In this document: piece by piece, positions 60,289 through 64,000 of the stretch
Numbering within the stretch: the stretch's first letter is position 1
Layout of the letters: every line of letters begins with the position of its first letter
Assembly (NCBI RefSeq): GCF_034424175.1
Contig: NZ_CP139986.1
Location: forward strand, 2,542,001 to 2,606,000
DNA: 64,000 nucleotides
Direction: 5' to 3'
Source: Kluyvera intermedia
Lineage (GTDB): Bacteria > Pseudomonadota > Gammaproteobacteria > Enterobacterales > Enterobacteriaceae
Notes under the pieces: generated by a model
Told to the model about the DNA's origin: nothing
Database searches by the model: none
Seen by the model: only the letters and a program-made list of their open reading frames with translations
Translations under genes and position numbers: made by a program

Positions 60289-61437
60289 ATGAGCTCATCG
60301 TGTATAGAAGAAGTCAGCATACCGGAAGACGACTGGTATCGTATCGTTAGCGAGTTGCTCGGACGAGCAGGCATCGAAATTAATGGCAATGCCCCCAGCG
60401 ATATACGAGTCAGAAATCCCCGGTTTTTCAAACGTGTTTTACAAGAAGGTTCGTTGGGGCTTGGCGAAAGTTATATGGACGGTTGGTGGGAATGCGACCG
60501 GCTGGATATCTTTTTCGACCAGGTACTGAGAGCCGGACTGGAAAACCAAATCCCCCACCATTTAAAAGATACGCTGCGAGTCGCAGGGGCACGTATTTTC
60601 AACTTACAAAGTCGCAAACGTGCCTGGCAGGTCGGCAAAGAACACTACGACCTTGGCAATGATCTTTTCAATCGTATGCTTGACCCCTACATGCAGTATT
60701 CCTGTGCTTACTGGAAAGAGGCACAAACTCTCGAAGAGGCGCAGCAGGCAAAACTTGAATTAATATGCCAGAAATTGCAGCTTGAGCCGGGTATGCAGGT
60801 GTTAGATATCGGCTGCGGCTGGGGCGGACTTGCCGCTTATATGGCAAAAAAACACGGTGTCAGCGTGAAAGGCGTCACCATTTCCGCCGAACAACAAAAA
60901 TTGGCTCAAGCCCGCTGTGAGGGGCTGGACGTAGAGATTCTGCTTCAGGATTATCGCGACCTGCACGCTCAGTTTGACCGTATTGTTTCCGTTGGCATGT
61001 TCGAACATGTCGGCCCCAAAAACTACGATACCTACTTTTCGGTTGTCGACCGTAATTTAAAACCCGACGGTCTGTTCTTATTGCACACAATAGGCTCGAA
61101 GATAACCGACAACAACGTTGATCCGTGGATTAACAAATACATCTTTCCGAATGGCTGTTTACCCTCAGTACGCCAGATTGCGCATGCCAGTGAACCCCAT
61201 TTTGTGATGGAAGATTGGCACAACTTTGGCGCTGACTACGATACGACGCTGATGGCCTGGCATGAACGTTTCCTTGCCAGTTGGCCGGAAATCGCAGACA
61301 ACTATTCCGAACGATTCAAACGCATGTTCAGCTACTATCTCAACGCCTGCGCGGGTGCTTTCCGCGCGCGTGATATTCAGCTATGGCAGGTCGTGTTCTC
61401 CCGCGGAGTTGAACAGGGTCTGCGCGTCGCGCGTTAG
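60289..61437 (+). CDS. cfa: Cyclopropane fatty-acyl-phospholipid synthase Cfa
   Basis: 382-aa S-adenosylmethionine-dependent enzyme that adds a methylene across double bonds of membrane phospholipid acyl chains in stationary phase and acid stress. The SAM motif is VLDIGCGWGGLAAYMA; substrate-side motifs are HYDLGNDLFNRMLDPYMQYSCAYW and FEHVGPKNYDTYF. Ends in GLRVAR. Promoter features suggest sigma-S control. Confidence 0.97.
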   Translation: MSSSCIEEVSIPEDDWYRIVSELLGRAGIEINGNAPSDIRVRNPRFFKRVLQEGSLGLGESYMDGWWECDRLDIFFDQVLRAGLENQIPHHLKDTLRVAGARIFNLQSRKRAWQVGKEHYDLGNDLFNRMLDPYMQYSCAYWKEAQTLEEAQQAKLELICQKLQLEPGMQVLDIGCGWGGLAAYMAKKHGVSVKGVTISAEQQKLAQARCEGLDVEILLQDYRDLHAQFDRIVSVGMFEHVGPKNYDTYFSVVDRNLKPDGLFLLHTIGSKITDNNVDPWINKYIFPNGCLPSVRQIAHASEPHFVMEDWHNFGADYDTTLMAWHERFLASWPEIADNYSERFKRMFSYYLNACAGAFRARDIQLWQVVFSRGVEQGLRVAR

Positions 61438-61445
61438 TCACCTAC

Positions 61446-61475
61446 CGCCTGCGTCGTTCTGGCGCAGGCGTTTTT
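61446..61475 (+). terminator. Terminator of cfa
   Basis: Arms CGCCTGCG/CGCAGGCG, 9-nt loop, TTTTT tail, 8 bp after the stop codon. Confidence 0.93.
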
Positions 61476-61499
61476 CATTACGACTTAGGGTATCTGGCT

Positions 61500-62135
61500 T
61501 TACTCCGCCGCAGCCTGCTGCGCCGCTTCTTTCGCCGCCATCACGCGCTCAACGGTATCGACGACCGCCTGCGTTTGCGGATCGATTTCGATATTCACGC
61601 GGTCACCCAGACGCTTCTTACCGAGCGTCGTGCGCTCCAGCGTTTCCGGGATTAGGTGCACGCAGAAACGAGTCGCCGTCACTTCACCTACCGTCAAACT
61701 AATACCGTCAATGCCGATGAAACCTTTATACAGCACGTATTTCATCAGCGCCGGGTCCTGGATTTTAAACCAGATCTGCTTATTATTTTCCGAGGTCAGG
61801 ATCTTCGACACTTCTGCGGTGGTCATAATATGGCCGGACATCAAATGACCGCCAATTTCATCGCTGAACTTCGCCGCGCGTTCAACGTTGACGAGGTCAC
61901 CCTCTTTGACATCGCCCAGGTTGGTGATGCGCAGCGTCTCTTTCATCAGGTCGAAGCTTATCTGTTCGCCATTAATTTCTGTGACCGTTAAGCAGCAGCC
62001 ATTATGGGCAACCGAGGCACCGGTCTCCAGACCCGCCAGCATGTGTTCCGGCAGCGCCACCACGTGAGTGCGGAAGTTTGGTTTTTCATCAATGGACACG
62101 ATTTTTGCCGTGCCCTGCACAATACCAGTGAACAT
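61500..62135 (-). CDS. ribE: Riboflavin synthase alpha chain RibE (RibC)
   Basis: 211-aa trimeric enzyme that dismutates 6,7-dimethyl-8-ribityllumazine to riboflavin. Two lumazine-binding beta-barrel repeats are visible (MFTGIVQGTAKI ... and a second starting at GGHLMSGHIMTTAE). Catalytic-region motifs GCCLTV and SLTVGEV are present. Convergent with cfa, divergent from mdtK. Confidence 0.96.
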   Translation of the reverse strand: MFTGIVQGTAKIVSIDEKPNFRTHVVALPEHMLAGLETGASVAHNGCCLTVTEINGEQISFDLMKETLRITNLGDVKEGDLVNVERAAKFSDEIGGHLMSGHIMTTAEVSKILTSENNKQIWFKIQDPALMKYVLYKGFIGIDGISLTVGEVTATRFCVHLIPETLERTTLGKKRLGDRVNIEIDPQTQAVVDTVERVMAAKEAAQQAAAE

Positions 62136-62387
62136 GCAGTTAACTCCTGTTAATCGTCTATTTCAGTACGTGTACCGATTCATCTGCTAGGCACAATAGC
62201 AGTTGATAAAACAGGTTGCTACCTTCCACACCCTACCGCTGATTTTTTGACTAGATTAATAGCAAATCCTCGCTACAATAACGGAGAAATTCCTCTATTT
62301 ATTCTTCTTGCTGCCGGTTAAGGCGGTTTTTCTGTCTCCCGTACTCGCTGTACGGCGAGAATAAATAACAACAATACAGGTGTTCAC

Positions 62388-63761
62388 GTGCAGAAGTACT
62401 TTGTCGAAGCGCGTCAGTTATTAGCTCTGGCAATCCCGGTTATCCTTGCGCAGGTTGCCCAAACGGCAATGGGATTTGTCGATACCGTCATGGCTGGGGG
62501 TTACAGTGCCACCGACATGGCCGCGGTCGCCATCGGGACATCAATCTGGCTCCCAGCGATTCTTTTCGGCCATGGTTTGCTGCTGGCGATGACACCGGTC
62601 ATTGCTCAGCTTAATGGTTCAGGCCGACGCGAACGTATTGCCATGCAGGTCCGTCAGGGCTTCTGGCTCGCAGGATTTGTCTCTGTGCTCATCATGGTAG
62701 TGCTATGGAACGCGGGTTACATTATTCGTTCAATGCACAATATTGATCCGGCGTTGGCAGATAAAGCCGTCGGTTATTTGCGCGCACTGCTGTGGGGCGC
62801 ACCGGGCTACCTGTTCTTCCAGGTCGCGCGTAATCAGTGTGAAGGGTTGGCAAAAACCAAGCCAGGCATGGTAATGGGCTTTATTGGCCTGCTGGTCAAT
62901 ATCCCAGTGAACTACATCTTTATTTACGGCCACTTCGGTATGCCGGAATTGGGCGGCGTAGGCTGCGGTGTAGCGACAGCATCGGTCTATTGGGTGATGT
63001 TCTTTAGCATGCTTTATTATGTGCGTCATGCTGGTTCTATGCGCGATATTCGTAGCCCGGAGCGCTTTACCCGCCCTGACCCCGTTATTTTGAAGCGATT
63101 GACAACGCTTGGCTTACCTATCGCGCTGGCGCTTTTCTTCGAGGTGACGCTATTCGCCGTGGTTGCACTGCTGGTTTCGCCATTAGGCATTGTCGATGTT
63201 GCCGGACACCAGATTGCGTTGAACTTCAGCTCGCTGATGTTCGTCTTGCCAATGTCACTTGCGGCAGCGGTCACGATCCGTGTGGGCTTTCGTCTTGGAC
63301 AAGGCTCGACGCCTGACGCGCAGGTTTCCGCGCGCACCGGTATTGGCGTAGGGATTTGCATGGCAATGTGTACCGCGATATTCACCACCCTGATGCGTAC
63401 GCACATTGCACTGTTGTACAACGATAACCCCGAGGTCGTGACGCTGGCGGCACAGCTGATGTTACTGGCGGCGTTGTATCAGCTTTCTGATTCCATCCAG
63501 GTGATTGGGAGCGGGATTTTGCGCGGGTATAAAGATACGCGTTCGATTTTCTTTATTACCTTCATCGCTTATTGGGTATTAGGTCTACCGTGCGGCTACG
63601 TGCTGGCGTTGACCGATCTGGTTGTCGACAGAATGGGCCCTGCGGGATTCTGGTGGGGCTTTATCATCGGCCTGACCTCTGCGGCAGTGATGATGATGTT
63701 GCGCATGCGCTTCCTGCAACGCCAACCGGCGGCGGTTATTCTCCAGCGCGCGGCACGTTAA
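62388..63761 (+). CDS. mdtK: MATE multidrug efflux pump MdtK (NorE, YdhE)
   Basis: 457-aa, 12-helix cation-coupled exporter of fluoroquinolones and other drugs. MATE signatures: VILAQVAQTAMGFVDTVMAG in the first half and ALALFFEVTLFAVVAL in the second. GTG 62388 gives MQKYFVEARQLLALA, as in E. coli. It is preceded by about 250 bp shared with ribE; a hairpin follows. Confidence 0.96.
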   Translation: MQKYFVEARQLLALAIPVILAQVAQTAMGFVDTVMAGGYSATDMAAVAIGTSIWLPAILFGHGLLLAMTPVIAQLNGSGRRERIAMQVRQGFWLAGFVSVLIMVVLWNAGYIIRSMHNIDPALADKAVGYLRALLWGAPGYLFFQVARNQCEGLAKTKPGMVMGFIGLLVNIPVNYIFIYGHFGMPELGGVGCGVATASVYWVMFFSMLYYVRHAGSMRDIRSPERFTRPDPVILKRLTTLGLPIALALFFEVTLFAVVALLVSPLGIVDVAGHQIALNFSSLMFVLPMSLAAAVTIRVGFRLGQGSTPDAQVSARTGIGVGICMAMCTAIFTTLMRTHIALLYNDNPEVVTLAAQLMLLAALYQLSDSIQVIGSGILRGYKDTRSIFFITFIAYWVLGLPCGYVLALTDLVVDRMGPAGFWWGFIIGLTSAAVMMMLRMRFLQRQPAAVILQRAAR

Positions 63762-63771
63762 AGATGCAGAC

Positions 63772-63801
63772 TGTCGCCCGGTAATACACCGCCGGGCGAC
63801 A
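63772..63801. terminator. Hairpin between mdtK and zinT
   Basis: 10-bp arms TGTCGCCCGG/CCGGGCGACA with a 10-nt loop, then ATCTCATACTTT, between the convergent mdtK and zinT ends. Confidence 0.7.
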
Positions 63802-63810
63802 TCTCATACT

Positions 63811-63999
63811 TTAGTGATGTAGCATCTCATCCACCACCTGCTGTTGGGTCAGCTGGTACGGATAATACGTCGGCCAGTTGTCCATCTCTTCAAGCAATGC
63901 TTCCTGCGATTGATTACCCATAAAGATATGGAAATGTGCCGATTTACGCGGTGCAATAGTGTGATCGCTAAACTGTACGAATTTCGGTGCCCCGGTGTT
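63811..63999 (-). CDS. zinT: Zinc/metal-binding periplasmic protein ZinT, C-terminal part (5' end outside window)
   Basis: The last 62 residues of ZinT (YodA), a periplasmic metal chaperone that assists ZnuABC under zinc limitation and binds cadmium. The visible part reads FVQFSDHTIAPRKSAHFHIF and ends WPTYYPYQLTQQQVVDEMLHH, very close to the E. coli C terminus. The HFHIF histidines belong to the metal site. In E. coli zinT is at another locus; here it is convergent with mdtK. Confidence 0.9.
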   Translation of the reverse strand, partial: NTGAPKFVQFSDHTIAPRKSAHFHIFMGNQSQEALLEEMDNWPTYYPYQLTQQQVVDEMLHH

Positions 64000-64000
64000 G

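Noticed and set aside
61262..61702. + strand ORF across the cfa end and ribE
   Set aside because: Runs through two well-supported genes and an intrinsic terminator.

Overview
The window is a chromosomal segment of an enteric gammaproteobacterium (Enterobacteriaceae). I base this on gene order: from rstB to mdtK it follows the replication-terminus region of Escherichia coli K-12 almost gene by gene (rstB-tus-fumC-fumA-manA-ydgA-malI-malX-malY-add-ydgJ-blr-cnu-ydgK-rsxABCDGE-nth-dtpA-gstA-pdxY-tyrS-pdxH-mliC-anmK-slyB-slyA-ydhIJK-ydhF-ydhL-nemRA-gloA-rnt-grxD-mepH-sodB-ydhP-ynhF-purR-punR-punC-cfa-ribE-mdtK). The proteins look clearly orthologous to the E. coli ones but not identical. The differences (no uid operon, no sodC, no lhr, nik operon beside rstA, zinT beside mdtK, Enterobacter/Citrobacter-style REP palindromes) suggest a Citrobacter-like genus rather than Escherichia. 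This is inference; no search was run. All comparisons to other genomes are from memory.

Region 1 (1-5263): the 3' part of a nickel ABC importer operon, nikA (partial) to nikE, with its repressor nikR, followed after 64 bp by rstA. Region 2 (5264-9298): an island that splits rstA from rstB, which are normally adjacent. It holds a cysteine hydrolase gene interrupted by one amber codon, a cystine-type (TcyP-like) symporter, an unknown six-helix membrane protein preceded by a good PmrA (BasR) box, a small secreted HPVA-repeat protein, and the 3' end of a tyrosine-recombinase (integrase) gene whose stop codon overlaps the rstB start. Region 3 (9299-21839): rstB, a perfect Ter site in front of tus, fumC, fumA, manA, ydgA, and the mal(I)XY locus with two MalI operators.

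Region 4 (21840-28320): conserved add, ydgJ, blr, cnu and ydgK, interrupted by accessory genes: an orphan spore-coat-U (Csu-like) secreted protein, a GNAT acetyltransferase, and a GH1 6-phospho-beta-glycosidase behind an exact 16-bp-arm operator palindrome that overlaps its promoter. Region 5 (28320-34620): the rsxABCDGE electron-transfer complex that keeps SoxR reduced, plus nth. Region 6 (34616-49540): the dtpA leader, dtpA, gstA, pdxY-tyrS, pdxH, mliC, anmK, slyB, an inserted membrane diguanylate cyclase, slyA, the ydhIJK efflux module, ydhF and ydhL. Region 7 (49541-64000): the electrophile-response unit nemRA-gloA, then rnt, grxD, mepH, sodB, ydhP, ynhF, purR, the divergent punR/punC pair, cfa, ribE, mdtK and the 3' end of zinT.

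The most unusual parts are the rstA/rstB-splitting island, the GH1 gene with its double operator, the HPVA-repeat protein, the second NemR-type box between nemR and nemA, and the long palindromic dtpA leader. I saw no rRNA, tRNA, CRISPR array or intact insertion sequence.
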